Positions 35,583 to 45,384 of a stretch of DNA of 64,000 bases are shown here, piece by piece. Below the pieces are notes generated by a model. The model was not told the DNA's origin. It did not search any database and saw nothing but the letters and a program-made list of their open reading frames with translations. The position numbers were made by a program, and so were the translations under genes. Source of the stretch: Phaeobacter sp. J2-8 (GTDB lineage: Bacteria > Pseudomonadota > Alphaproteobacteria > Rhodobacterales > Rhodobacteraceae); the NCBI RefSeq assembly GCF_022867865.1, contig NZ_JALIEC010000001.1, forward strand, positions 1,098,501 through 1,162,500. Reading direction: 5' to 3'. Numbering within the stretch: the stretch's first letter is position 1; the number at the start of each line of letters is the position of its first letter.

Positions 35583-37241
35583 CTAGCGTTGTTGGCTGTC
35601 CCAATGCGGATGTTGCCACGGCGGGGTCGTGTCACGCGGCAGCGGCGCGCGGCCCAGGATATGATCCGCCGCCTTTTCCCCGACCATGATTGACGGCGCA
35701 TTCAGATTGCCGTTGGTAATTCTTGGGAAAATCGAACTGTCCGCCACCCGAAGCCGCTCTACCCCGATGACCCGGCATTCCGGGTCGACCACCGATTGCG
35801 GGTCATCCAGCGATCCCATGCGGCAGGTGCCACAGGGATGATAGGCGCTTTCCACATGTTCGCGAATGAAGGCATCAAGCTCTGCATCGCTTTGAACATC
35901 CGCGCCCGGCTGGATTTCATGCCCGGCATAAGGCGCAAACGCCTTCTGGGCAAAGATCTCACGCGTGAGGCGGATACAGGTGCGGAAATCCTCCCAATCC
36001 TTGGCGTGGGACATATAGTTGAACAGAATGCGCGGATCGTCGGCGGGATCGGCGGAATTCAACATGACCGACCCGCGTGAGGGCGAGCGCATGGGCCCGA
36101 CATGGGCCTGAAAACCATGGCCTTCTGCGGCGGCGCGCCCGTCATACCGCACGGCAATCGGCAGGAAGTGATATTGAATATCGGGGTAGGGCACCCCGGC
36201 GCGGGACCGAATGAAAGCCGCGCTTTCAAATTGGTTGGAGGCCCCCGGTCCCTTGCGCGTCAACAACCACTGCAACCCGACCCAGGCCTTGCCAAAAAGG
36301 TTCCAGTATTTGAACAAGGACACGGGTTGGGTGGCGGCCATCTGGATGTAGAGTTCCAGATGATCCTGCAGGTTCATGCCAACGCCGACACGATTGGCCA
36401 CCACATCAATGCCATGCGCCGACAGATGCGCGCCAAGACCAATGCCCGACAACATCAACAGCTTGGGGGAATTGATTGCAGAGGCGGCAAGGATCACTTC
36501 GTTGCGGGCATGGATGACCTCACGCGTGCCACGGCGCAGGACTTCGACACCGGTGGCGCGCTTGTCCTTGATCACGACCTTGCAGGCCAACCCGCGCAGC
36601 AATGTGCAACGCCCCGTTGCCTGTGCCGGGCGCAGATAGGCCCGGGCGGCGGACCAGCGTTCGCCTTTGTGGATGGTCGAATCCATCGGGCCGAAACCTT
36701 CTTGTTTCTGGCCGTTGTAATCCTCGGTTGTTTCGTAACCCGCCTGTTTGCCCGCCTCGACAAAGGCGCGCACCAATGGGTTTTTCCGCCCGCCACGGGT
36801 GACATGCAGCGGCCCCTTGTCGCCGCGCAAATGCGGCTCTCCGCCCTGGCCGGCCGGATCCCATGTTTCCATACGATTGAAATAGGGGGCGACATCGGCA
36901 TAGGCCCAGCCGCGCGCGCCGCTGCTGTGCCAATAGTCGTAATCGCTGGCATGACCGCGCACATAGACCATGCCGTTGATCGACGACGACCCGCCAATCA
37001 CCTTGCCGCGTGGACAGGCCAGCCTGCGGCCGCCAAGGGCCGGTTCCGGCGCGCTTTCAAATCCCCAGTTATAACGCCGCATGTTCATCGGAAAGGACAG
37101 CGCGCCGGGCATCTGGATGAACGGCCCGGCATCGCTGCCGCCGTATTCGATCACGATCACGGAATGCCCGGCCTCGGTCAGCCGATAGGCCAGCGCACAT
37201 CCCGCTGAACCGGCGCCAACGATGACATAATCGGCCTCCAT
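35583..37241 (-). CDS. betA: Choline dehydrogenase
   Basis: 552 residues of the GMC oxidoreductase family. FAD-binding [13 protein letters not shown] at the N-terminus; GMC signatures include [20 protein letters not shown] and [12 protein letters not shown]. The catalytic histidine region [13 protein letters not shown] and the C-terminal [20 protein letters not shown] are BetA-type. Oxidises choline to betaine aldehyde at the inner membrane. It begins one base after the betB stop and is the third gene of betIBA. Confidence 0.95.
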   Translation of the reverse strand: MEADYVIVGAGSAGCALAYRLTEAGHSVIVIEYGGSDAGPFIQMPGALSFPMNMRRYNWGFESAPEPALGGRRLACPRGKVIGGSSSINGMVYVRGHASDYDYWHSSGARGWAYADVAPYFNRMETWDPAGQGGEPHLRGDKGPLHVTRGGRKNPLVRAFVEAGKQAGYETTEDYNGQKQEGFGPMDSTIHKGERWSAARAYLRPAQATGRCTLLRGLACKVVIKDKRATGVEVLRRGTREVIHARNEVILAASAINSPKLLMLSGIGLGAHLSAHGIDVVANRVGVGMNLQDHLELYIQMAATQPVSLFKYWNLFGKAWVGLQWLLTRKGPGASNQFESAAFIRSRAGVPYPDIQYHFLPIAVRYDGRAAAEGHGFQAHVGPMRSPSRGSVMLNSADPADDPRILFNYMSHAKDWEDFRTCIRLTREIFAQKAFAPYAGHEIQPGADVQSDAELDAFIREHVESAYHPCGTCRMGSLDDPQSVVDPECRVIGVERLRVADSSIFPRITNGNLNAPSIMVGEKAADHILGRAPLPRDTTPPWQHPHWDSQQR

Positions 37242-37242
37242 C

Positions 37243-38714
37243 TTAAAACGGGGCTTCGATTGGGGTCATGCGCACAAAGACCGATTTCAATTGCGAATAA
37301 TGCTCGATCGCGGCCTTGGCGTTTTCACGCCCGACACCGGACATTTTCGACCCGCCAAACGGCACTTCGACAGGGGCGTCGTTGTAGGAATTGATGAAAC
37401 AGGAACCGGCATCCAGCGCCCCGATCACACGGTGGGCGCGGGTGATGTCGCGGGTAAAGACCCCGGCGGACAGGCCAAATTCGCTGGCATTGGCGCGGGT
37501 CACGGCCTCGTCCTCGTCCTCGAACTTCAGCACCGACAGGACCGGGCCAAAGATCTCTTCTTTTGCGATTGTCATGTCGTCGGTCACATCGGCAAAAACC
37601 GTGGGCGCGACCCAGAAACCGGGGCCCGACATTTCGGTTCCGCCGGCCACCAGCCGCGCGCCTTCTGCGCGACCTTTTTCGATGTATCCCAATACCTTGT
37701 CACGTTGTGCGGCACTGACCAACGGTCCGAAATTCACCTCGGGGTTCTGTGGGTCGCCGTGTTTCACACCCGCCAGACGTTCGGCCAGACGCGCGACAAA
37801 AGCATCATAAATTCCGGCTTGGACAAACACCCGTGTGCCATTGGAACAGACCTGGCCCGAGGAATAGAAATTGCCCAGAATGGCCCCGGACACCGCATCG
37901 TCCAGCACGGCGTCATCAAAAATCAGCAGGGGGGACTTTCCGCCCAGCTCCATGGTCACATTCTTGATGCCCTCTGCGGCGGCGGCATAGACCCGGCGGC
38001 CGGTGGGCACCGATCCGGTCAGAGACACCTTGGCGATACGCGGGTCCGCGATCAGCTTTGCTCCGACATCCCCCAGCCCCTGCACCACGTTGAACACCCC
38101 CGGAGGCGCGCGGCCTCGACCAGGATTTCCGCCACCTTCAAGGCGCACAGCGGTGTGGTTTCCGACGGTTTGAACACCATGGCATTGCCACAGGCCAGCG
38201 CCGGGGCGGCCTTCCAACAGGCGATTTGGGTCGGGTAATTCCAGGCGCCGATCCCGGCGCAGACCCCCAAGGGCTCGCGGATTGTATAGGCCCAATCGCC
38301 CCCCAGCGGGATATGTTCACCGGTCAACGATGCCGCCAGACCGCCGAAATATTCCAATGCATCCGCCGCCGATGTGGCATCCGCGACCGAGGTTTCCTGA
38401 TAAGGTTTGCCGGTGTCATAGGTTTCGAGTTGGCTAAGCTCGTGATTGCGGGCGCGCAGGATGTCGGCGGCCCGGCGCAGCACCCGGCCACGTTCGGTGC
38501 CACTGCGTGCCGCCCATTCCTTTTGCGCAACAACCGCCGCGGCAATCGCCTGATCCAGCACCGCGTCGGTCGCGCCATGGACCTGGGCAATCTGGTCTCC
38601 GCTATAGGGATAGATCACTGCAATTTCCGGCCCAGAGGCATCTTCGACATAATCGCCGCCAACAAAATGGCTGGCTTTGGGCTGAGGGTCCGGGAGGTGC
38701 AGGGGCCGGGTCAT
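37243..38714 (-). CDS. betB: Betaine aldehyde dehydrogenase (frameshifted)
   Basis: Two frames make one aldehyde dehydrogenase of about 490 residues. The first runs from the ATG at 38714 through [20 protein letters not shown] and FKPSETTPL to [10 protein letters not shown]. The second continues as [17 protein letters not shown], with catalytic Glu in TMELGGKSP, catalytic Cys in GQVCSNGTR and [21 protein letters not shown] missing G near 38110-38113 breaks the frame. NAD-dependent oxidation of betaine aldehyde to glycine betaine. ATGA overlap with betI. Confidence 0.93.
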
Positions 38715-39289
38715 TGCGCCGTTCCTTTAAGTTCCATGTCAATTTGTTGCATCACGATTGCGATGGCGTGTTTGCCGTCCGGCGCCTTGCTTTGTGCTTC
38801 GCGCAGGTAGAGACCGTCGATCATTGCAGCTATTCTTTCTGCGACCGGGCCGGGAGATTCAATCATGGGGCGCAAAGCGTGTCTTAGGTTCGACCTAAGG
38901 CGGATCTGGTAAATGGCAAGCAAACGCGCGGCTTCGGGCGACGAAAGCGCCAGCGCATAGAAGTTCATCCAGGACACAACCACCGCATAGTCGAAGTTGC
39001 CACCTGAAAATCCTGCCTCTACGATGGCCGCAAGCCGGCGCCGCGGGGTGTCGGCCTGACGCAGAGCATCGCGCACATCGCGGCCATAGGCGGAAAGAAT
39101 ATGAACCATTGTCGCCAGGAAGATCTGGTCCTTGCCACCAAAATAATGGTGCGCCAGCGCCGACGACACGCCTGCACGTTTGGCAATCGCCGAGACAGTG
39201 ATATCAAGCGTGCCTTTCGCACCGACTTCGGCGATGGTGGCCTCGATCAGAGCTTGTCTTCGGATGGGTTGCATTCCGACCTTGGGCAT
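38711..39289 (-). CDS. betI: TetR-family repressor BetI
   Basis: 192 residues from the ATG at 39289; an in-frame start 75 bases upstream lies across the operator and is not used by the family. [23 protein letters not shown]. The C-terminal ligand domain contains [17 protein letters not shown]. BetI represses bet genes and is relieved by choline. The palindrome at 39342-39367 lies between betI and the divergent choX gene and is the expected binding site. Confidence 0.93.
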   Translation of the reverse strand: MPKVGMQPIRRQALIEATIAEVGAKGTLDITVSAIAKRAGVSSALAHHYFGGKDQIFLATMVHILSAYGRDVRDALRQADTPRRRLAAIVEAGFSGGNFDYAVVVSWMNFYALALSSPEAARLLAIYQIRLRSNLRHALRPMIESPGPVAERIAAMIDGLYLREAQSKAPDGKHAIAIVMQQIDMELKGTAQ

Positions 39290-39341
39290 GGCGGTCTCTT
39301 TTGGGTTGGCGTTTGCAGCATTGCGGACTTGGCAGTATATG

Positions 39342-39367
39342 TTATTGATTGACGGGTCAGTCAATAA
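39342..39367. promoter_or_regulatory. BetI operator
   Basis: A 26-bp near-perfect palindrome: left half TTATTGATTGACG, right half GGTCAGTCAATAA, 11 of 13 positions paired. It closely resembles the known BetI site built around ATTGATTG and CAAT. It lies 53 bp before the betI start and 23 bp before choX, so one site can control both directions. Confidence 0.85.
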
Positions 39368-39389
39368 AAAATCAGGGAGAACTTAACCA

Positions 39390-40310
39390 ATGAAACTGAA
39401 ACTGACGGCGTCCGTTCTGGCGCTTGGGATTGCTGGGCCGGTTCTGGCCGATTGCGATACGATCAATTTCTCTGATGTGGGCTGGACCGACATCACAGCC
39501 ACCACGGCGGCCACCACAACGGTGTTGCAGGCACTGGGATATGACACCGACATCAAGGTGCTGTCGGTCCCCGTGACCTATACGTCGATGGCAAAAGGCG
39601 ACATTGATGTCTTCCTCGGCAACTGGATGCCGACCATGGAAGGCGATATCGCATCCTACCGCGAGGCCGGAACGGTCGATACCGTGCGCGCCAATCTGGA
39701 AGGGGCGAAATACACCCTGGCCGTGAACAAGGTCGCCGCCGATCTGGGCATCGCCAGCTTTGCTGATATTGCGGGCCAGATGGACGCGCTGGAAGGCAAG
39801 ATTTACGGCATCGAAGCGGGCAACGACGGCAACCGTCTGATCCTGTCGATGATCGAGGAAAACGCCTTTGGTCTGAAAGATTTCGAAGTGGTCGAAAGCT
39901 CTGAGCAGGGCATGTTGGCCCAGGTCGCGCGCGCCGATCGCCGCGAAGAGCCGGTTGTGTTCCTTGGCTGGGAACCGCACCCGATGAATGCCAATTTCGA
40001 AATGTCCTATCTGACGGGGGGCGATGATTACTTTGGTCCCAACCTCGGCGGCGCGACCGTATATACCAACACTTCGGCCGGCTATGTCGATGCCTGCCCG
40101 AATGTGGGTAAGCTTCTGACCAACCTGGAATTTACCCTCGCGATGGAAAACGAGATCATGGCCTCGATCCTCGACGAAGGCAATGATCCGGCGGATGCGG
40201 CCAAGACCTGGTTGGCGGCCAATATGGGCGTGCTCGACGGCTGGTTGGACGGTGTGACCGCCAAGGACGGCGGCGACGCAATGATGGCTGTGAAATCGGC
40301 GCTGGAGTGA
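39390..40310 (+). CDS. choX: Choline ABC transporter substrate-binding protein
   Basis: 306 residues with a Sec signal peptide (about 20 residues, ending GPVLA). The mature protein starts DCDTINFSDVGWTD. The OpuAC-type fold carries the choline-specific ChoX pattern, including FLGNWMPTMEGDIASYR and FLGWEPHPMNANFEMSYLTG with the aromatic-box tryptophans and tyrosine. Binds choline in the periplasm. It is the first gene of choX-(DUF6946)-choW-choV, and its stop overlaps the next start. Confidence 0.94.
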   Translation: MKLKLTASVLALGIAGPVLADCDTINFSDVGWTDITATTAATTTVLQALGYDTDIKVLSVPVTYTSMAKGDIDVFLGNWMPTMEGDIASYREAGTVDTVRANLEGAKYTLAVNKVAADLGIASFADIAGQMDALEGKIYGIEAGNDGNRLILSMIEENAFGLKDFEVVESSEQGMLAQVARADRREEPVVFLGWEPHPMNANFEMSYLTGGDDYFGPNLGGATVYTNTSAGYVDACPNVGKLLTNLEFTLAMENEIMASILDEGNDPADAAKTWLAANMGVLDGWLDGVTAKDGGDAMMAVKSALE

Positions 40311-40966
40311 CACCTCTGCGCACAACTCAGGGGCTCGCCGATTGGCGGGCCCTTTTGGCAGACCCGGACCGGCAGTGGCGCGCAGGATATTCTGCGATGG
40401 CGACCGCACAAAGCTGGGAGGCGGGGTTCCCGCCCGAAGTTGCGGCGGCGCTGGGCGCTGATGCGGAGCTGCAGTTGGCGATTGTGGAACACAAGGTGCC
40501 CTTGCCCGGTGGCGGGTTCCCGTCGCAATGTGATGTCTTTGCATTGGTACATGCCGATGGCCGCGACATGGCCGTCGCGGTTGAGGCCAAGGTCGAAGAA
40601 CCCTTTGGCCAGACCGTATCGGACTGGCACGCCAAACCAACAGCGGGCAAGGCACTGCGGTTGGCCGGTATTTGCGATTGGCTGGGGCTGACCCCCGAGG
40701 ATGTTGGCGATCTGCGCTATCAATTGCTGCACCGCACTGCGGCGGCAATTGCCGAAGCCCGTCGATTTCGCCGTCCCGTGGCGGCCATGGTGGTCCAGAG
40801 TTTTTCCCCAAAGGCGACGTGGCACAATGATTTTGTGGCATTTTGCGACATGTTTTCTGCCGCCGAGAGGTTTGAAGCAGGCATTGAAACCCGTTTGCCC
40901 GACGGCATGCCACTGCGGCTGGCATGGGCCAAGGGTGATCAGAAATATTTGACGGAGCAGGCATGA
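40307..40966 (+). CDS. DUF6946-type protein with PD-(D/E)XK-like motif
   Basis: 219 residues, GTG start overlapping the choX stop (GTGA) and ATGA overlap with choW, so it is fully embedded in the choline uptake operon. The core reads EHKVPLPGGGFPSQCDVFAL, then about 14 residues later VEAKVEEPFG. Glu, Asp and Glu-Ala-Lys spaced this way match the PD-(D/E)XK nuclease fold pattern. A second conserved block is TWHNDFVAFCDMF. There is no signal peptide or membrane helix. I believe this is the DUF6946 family; a nuclease activity or role in choline uptake is not established. Confidence 0.75.
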   Translation: MTPLRTTQGLADWRALLADPDRQWRAGYSAMATAQSWEAGFPPEVAAALGADAELQLAIVEHKVPLPGGGFPSQCDVFALVHADGRDMAVAVEAKVEEPFGQTVSDWHAKPTAGKALRLAGICDWLGLTPEDVGDLRYQLLHRTAAAIAEARRFRRPVAAMVVQSFSPKATWHNDFVAFCDMFSAAERFEAGIETRLPDGMPLRLAWAKGDQKYLTEQA

Positions 40967-41796
40967 ACTGGTTGACCGATCACAAGATCCCGGTGGGCGA
41001 ATCCGCCGCCTGGGTTTTCGACAAACTGCAAACCTACGGCGCATGGTTTTTCGACGGTTTGTCGGATACGCTAGAGACAATGATCGACGCGATCCTGTGG
41101 TTGCTGCAATCTCCGCATCCGATTGTGATCATTGCGTTTTTTGCCGGTTTGACCTGGCTTTTGCAGCGCAATTGGAAGGTGACGACCTTTATCGTTCTGG
41201 GCTTTCTGTTCATCCTCAATCAGGGCTACTGGGAGGAAACAACCGAGAGCCTGACATTGGTGTTGTCGGCCTGTGTGGTCTGCATGGGGCTTGGCGTTCC
41301 GATCGGCATTGCCGTGGCGCACCGGCCCCGGCTTTATGCCTGGATGCGGCCGGTGCTTGACCTGATGCAGACGCTGCCGACCTTTGTCTATTTGATCCCG
41401 GCGATTGTGTTTTTTGGCATCGGCATGGTGCCGGGCCTGATCGCGACGGTGATCTTTGTAGTGCCGGCGCCCATCCGGTTGACCCATCTTGGGGTGACCT
41501 CGACCCCCGGGGCCTTGTTGGAGGCCGCAGATGCCTTTGGCGCGACGCCCCGGCAGAAGCTTCTGAAGGTTGAATTGCCTTATGCCTTTCCTCAGATCAT
41601 GGCAGGATTGAACCAGACGATCATGTTGTCGCTGTCGATGGTGGTGATCGCGGCGCTGGTGGGGGCGGATGGGCTTGGCGTGCCGGTGGTGCGGGCCCTT
41701 AATCAGGTGAACACATCACTTGGCTTTGAAAGTGGTTTTGTGATTGTCGTGGTGGCGATCATGTTGGACCGAATGCTGCGGGTGGATCGCAAATGA
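40963..41796 (+). CDS. choW: Choline ABC transporter permease
   Basis: 277 residues, about six to seven hydrophobic helices, with the ProW/OpuAB-type permease loop EAADAFGATPRQKLLKVELP. YLIPAIVFFGIGMVPGLIAT precedes it. Length and motifs fit ChoW. Partner of ChoV and ChoX. Both ends overlap neighbours by 4 bases. Confidence 0.93.
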   Translation: MNWLTDHKIPVGESAAWVFDKLQTYGAWFFDGLSDTLETMIDAILWLLQSPHPIVIIAFFAGLTWLLQRNWKVTTFIVLGFLFILNQGYWEETTESLTLVLSACVVCMGLGVPIGIAVAHRPRLYAWMRPVLDLMQTLPTFVYLIPAIVFFGIGMVPGLIATVIFVVPAPIRLTHLGVTSTPGALLEAADAFGATPRQKLLKVELPYAFPQIMAGLNQTIMLSLSMVVIAALVGADGLGVPVVRALNQVNTSLGFESGFVIVVVAIMLDRMLRVDRK

Positions 41797-42815
41797 ATGC
41801 TGTAGAATTCGACAATGTGTCCATTGTGTTTGGCGATGCGCCGCAAGAGGCGCTGCCGCTGATGGACGATGGCCAGGACCGGGCCGAAATTCAGTCTGAA
41901 ACCGGACAGGTGCTGGGCGTTCACAATTGCAATATCGAGGTGCGCGAAGGCGAAATCCTTGTGCTGATGGGGCTGTCCGGGTCGGGCAAATCAACCCTGT
42001 TGCGGGCGGTGAACGGGTTGAACCCGGTGGCGCGTGGCGCGGTGCGGGTGCGCTGTGATGACGATCTGGTTGATGTGACCAATGCCGATGCCAAAACCCT
42101 GCGCAATGTGCGGCTAAGCCATGTCGCCATGGTGTTTCAGCAATTTGGTCTGCTGCCCTGGCGCAGCGTGCGCGACAATGTGGTGTTGGGGCTGGAACTG
42201 GGCGGGATGGAACGCAAGGAACGTCAGGCCCTCGCAGAAGAAGAATTGGCGCTTGTGGGGCTGGCCGATTGGGCCGACCACAAGGTCGGCGATCTTTCGG
42301 GCGGCATGCAGCAACGGGTTGGTCTGGCCCGTGCCTTTGTGACCAAGGCCCCGGTGCTGTTGATGGACGAGCCGTTCAGCGCGCTGGATCCGCTGATCCG
42401 TACCCGGTTGCAGGACGAATTGCTGGATCTTCAGGGGCGGTTGGGACGCACGATCATCTTTGTCAGTCACGATCTTGACGAGGCATTCAAGATCGGTGAC
42501 CGGATCGCAATCATGGAAGGTGGGCGCATTGTGCAATGCGGCACGCCACGGGAAATCTTCTCGAACCCGGCAACGGAATATGTCGCGGATTTCGTGGCCC
42601 ATATGAACCCGCTGGGGGTGCTTTGCGCCTGCGACATGATGGAGCCGGGTGAATCCGATGGGCCGGATGTGGAACCGGACACGCCAATCAATGATTTGGT
42701 GGCGATGTTTTCGGACGATGTGGACACAATTCGCGTTGCGGAAAATGGCAAGACACTTGGCGTCGTCACCCGCGACACGCTGTTGCAGCGGCTGGCAGAT
42801 ACGATGCCGGACTAG
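41793..42815 (+). CDS. choV: Choline ABC transporter ATP-binding protein
   Basis: 340 residues. Walker A GLSGSGKST, Q-loop FQQFGLLPWRSV, signature LSGGMQQRVGLARA, Walker B VLLMDEPFSALDPL and switch VSHDLDEA. The C-terminal part after the ATPase resembles a degenerate CBS region of glycine betaine/choline ATPases (ProV/OpuA type). Last gene of the cho operon. A large hairpin follows. Confidence 0.94.
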   Translation: MNAVEFDNVSIVFGDAPQEALPLMDDGQDRAEIQSETGQVLGVHNCNIEVREGEILVLMGLSGSGKSTLLRAVNGLNPVARGAVRVRCDDDLVDVTNADAKTLRNVRLSHVAMVFQQFGLLPWRSVRDNVVLGLELGGMERKERQALAEEELALVGLADWADHKVGDLSGGMQQRVGLARAFVTKAPVLLMDEPFSALDPLIRTRLQDELLDLQGRLGRTIIFVSHDLDEAFKIGDRIAIMEGGRIVQCGTPREIFSNPATEYVADFVAHMNPLGVLCACDMMEPGESDGPDVEPDTPINDLVAMFSDDVDTIRVAENGKTLGVVTRDTLLQRLADTMPD

Positions 42816-42833
42816 AACGGCTGCAAAGCTGTT

Positions 42834-42893
42834 CATGGGGGGGCAAGGGTTTTCCGAAAACTCTTGCCCTTTCCGGGGTGGTCGCCCCCCATG
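42834..42893. terminator. Nested hairpins between convergent cho and nas operons
   Basis: The outer stem is CATGGGGGG/CCCCCCATG (42834-42842 and 42885-42893). The inner stem pairs GGGCAAG with CTTGCCC and GTTTT with AAAAC (42841-42869), and is followed by TTTCC. The position between the choV stop and the cysG stop suggests a bidirectional terminator. Confidence 0.6.
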
Positions 42894-42972
42894 CCCGGCC
42901 TTGGATCTGGTGGCCCAGGTCAACCGAGACAGGCGAATGGAGGCAGGCCAGTTGAGGCTGGCCGGATAGTCC

Positions 42973-44407
42973 TCAGGCTGACAGGGTCACAATCTCTGGT
43001 GCCTGGGATGGGGCCTTGGAAGGGGCCAAAGTTCTGGTCGGATATTGGGCCATGGATTTGGGCCAGGTAATCAAAAGCGTGGCAACACCGTTGATCCCCT
43101 CGGTCTGCAAGGTCGTGCTCAGATCTTCCAGACGACAATGCAAAAAACGTTCTCCGGGTTTTGTCACCTCGACCGCGATGGTCACATCGGCAGCCCCCGG
43201 CATCCCCTGTGCCAGCAGCGCCGCCACAATCCGCGCCGATTGTCGAACCGACATATAGAGCGCCAGCGTGCTGCCGGGCTGGGCATGGCGGGCGCAATCG
43301 GGCAGGGGATCGCCGTCGCGACAGGTGCCGGTGGTCAAAACAAGCGTGTCCGATACGCCGCGCTCGGTCAGGGATTGTCCGGCATGTGCGGCGGCGGCAC
43401 AGGCGGCGGTCACACCCGGCACGATCTCGGTGGCGATTCCGGCGGCGCGGGCGGCCTCCAGCTCCTCTGTTGCGCGGCCAAAGACACCGGGATCGCCGGA
43501 TTTCAAACGCGCCACCCGGCGGCCCTTTTGCGCTTCGGCCACGATCAGCGCATTGATCCGTTCCTGTGGCCAGGCGTGGGCGCCCACGACCTTGCCGACA
43601 TAGACCCGCTCGGCATCGCGACGCGCCAGTTCCAGCACCTCTGTGTCCACCAGCCGGTCATAGAAAATCACATCAGCCTCTTGCAGCCGTTGCACCGCGC
43701 GCAGGGTCAACAGATCGCGTGCGCCGGGGCCGGGCACCGATCAGGGCAATGCTGCCTGCGGTTTCGGCATCCGGGGCCGCGCCCGCGGCAATCGCGGTTT
43801 TCAATGCTTCGGCAGCCTCACGTTCCGCCCCACGGGTCCAGGCCCGGCGCGGTGTTTCGGCAAAGGCCCAGCGCCAGAAGGCACGCCGTTGCTCTGGCGC
43901 CACCCGTCGCGCCACCGCGCCGCGCATCCGCCCCGCCAGCGCGGCAAACCCGCCAAGATTGGGTGTAAGCATTTGCTCAACTTCGGTCTTGATCTGACGG
44001 CCCAGAACCGGGGCCGTGCCCTCGGTGCCGATGGCGACCACCACCGGATCGCGGTCCACCAGCGACGGCGTTGTAAGGTCGCAGAGGTCGGGCCGGTCGA
44101 CCACATTGACCGGACATCCCGCCGCTTTGGCAATGGCATGCACCGCTGTGTCCACCCCCGGACAACCGGTGGCAATGAACCCCATCGCGGCGCCCCGGAA
44201 CAGATCGGCCCCAATGGCCCCGGCGTGATGTGTGGCCCGCCCGGCGTCGACGATGGATTGCAATTCATCATCCAGCTCCGGCGCGGCCAGCACGATTTTT
44301 GCATCGGTTTTCAGGATCAGCCGGGTCTTTTGCGCCGCCTGTTCGCCACCCCCGGCAATCACCACCCGGCGGTTGGTCGTGCGGATGAACATGGGAAAGC
44401 TTTTCAT
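42973..44407 (-). CDS. cysG: Siroheme synthase CysG (frameshifted)
   Basis: Two frames make a 477-residue CysG. The N-terminal precorrin-2 dehydrogenase/ferrochelatase part has IAGGGEQAAQKTRLIL and the Ser/Asp region of CysG_A. It ends as SIALIGA, then the frame shifts to GPGARDLLTLRAVQRLQEAD, the start of the SAM-dependent uroporphyrinogen III methyltransferase with YVGKVVGAHAWPQE, RLKSGDPGVFGRA and GVTAACAAAA. A surplus G in GGG at 43732-43734 is the cause. Makes siroheme for NirB. Last gene of the nitrate operon. Confidence 0.93.
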
Positions 44408-44427
44408 GTCGGTCTCCTTTGCTGGGA

Positions 44428-45384
44428 TCAGGCGGCTTTGAGGGTGTGGCGGTTCGACCAGAGGGACTGTGCCATGTCGGTCGCATGGGCATGGCCAAGA
44501 GTGTCCAGCGCCAGCGCGGCGGTGGCGATCACAACTGCCTCGGCAAAGGGATCGGTGATCTTGCCCTGCCAGAGCGCGGCCAGCCGCGCGGTGTCTTCGG
44601 ATCCGTCGTCCAGCCGACGGGTGTCGTCAATGCGTGCCGGCAGCGTCTCGTTCCAGATCTGGCCATCGCGCAGACCGAAACAGGCGGTGTCCTTGGCCGC
44701 ATGACATTCAAACTCGCCGCCGCCACCCTTGATGAGGGTTTGCTGGCGCAATCCCATAAGCACCGCCGCCTCGGTCTGAAGCCCGCGATAAGACGGGTGG
44801 AAAACGCCCTGTACACTGGCGGTTGCGCCCGCGGGATTAAGCATCCGACAGACGGTGTTGATGCAGGACCGCAGGCCCAGAACATCGCGCAAGGTGAGAA
44901 GGGAAAAGAGGTCAGGTGACAGAACCTCAAGCGGCAGATAGGCGATCCGCCCCCGGTCCATCAGCCCCTGAAGGTCGGCGGACGTGGCGGCAACGGGGAT
45001 GCCAGCCGGGGCCAGCCCCGCGCGCACTTTCCTGTCCGCGCCGTTGAACCCGTGCAGCAAAACATCATGCCCGGCCTCGGCCACCAACCGCGCCGACAAC
45101 AAAAACCATGGCAGACCACGCGTGCGCCCCGCCGCATAGGATGGCCAGTCGAGATCCGGGCGGGGCAGGGCGGGCAAGGTGCGGGTCGCGCCAAGCGCAA
45201 GCCCCGCGATCTCTGCCGGGACTTCGCCCTTCATCCGCAACAGCATCAGCAGCGCGCCAATCGCCTCTGGTGCGGCCTCGCCTGACAGCATCAGCGTCAT
45301 TGCCGCCTGCGCTTCTTCCTGTGTCAGCGACCGGGACCGCCCCGGACCGCGCCCCAGAATGCGAACATAAGGGGCAAGTGTCAT
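44428..45384 (-). CDS. YbiB-like glycosyl/phosphoribosyl transferase-family protein
   Basis: 318 residues from the ATG at 45384, which overlaps the nasA stop. The N-terminal helical domain (TQEEAQAAMTLMLSGEAAPE, AIGALLMLLRMKGE) and the following a/b domain resemble anthranilate phosphoribosyltransferase. It lacks a clear GTGGD-type phosphoribosyl-pyrophosphate loop; instead LLHGFNGADRKVRAG is seen. This is the TrpD2/YbiB group, reported to bind nucleic acids in E. coli. It is conserved between nasA and cysG here; its role in nitrate assimilation is not known. Confidence 0.82.
   Translation of the reverse strand: MTLAPYVRILGRGPGRSRSLTQEEAQAAMTLMLSGEAAPEAIGALLMLLRMKGEVPAEIAGLALGATRTLPALPRPDLDWPSYAAGRTRGLPWFLLSARLVAEAGHDVLLHGFNGADRKVRAGLAPAGIPVAATSADLQGLMDRGRIAYLPLEVLSPDLFSLLTLRDVLGLRSCINTVCRMLNPAGATASVQGVFHPSYRGLQTEAAVLMGLRQQTLIKGGGGEFECHAAKDTACFGLRDGQIWNETLPARIDDTRRLDDGSEDTARLAALWQGKITDPFAEAVVIATAALALDTLGHAHATDMAQSLWSNRHTLKAA

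Noticed and set aside
36102-37208. 368-residue plus-strand open frame
   Set aside because: Antisense to betA.
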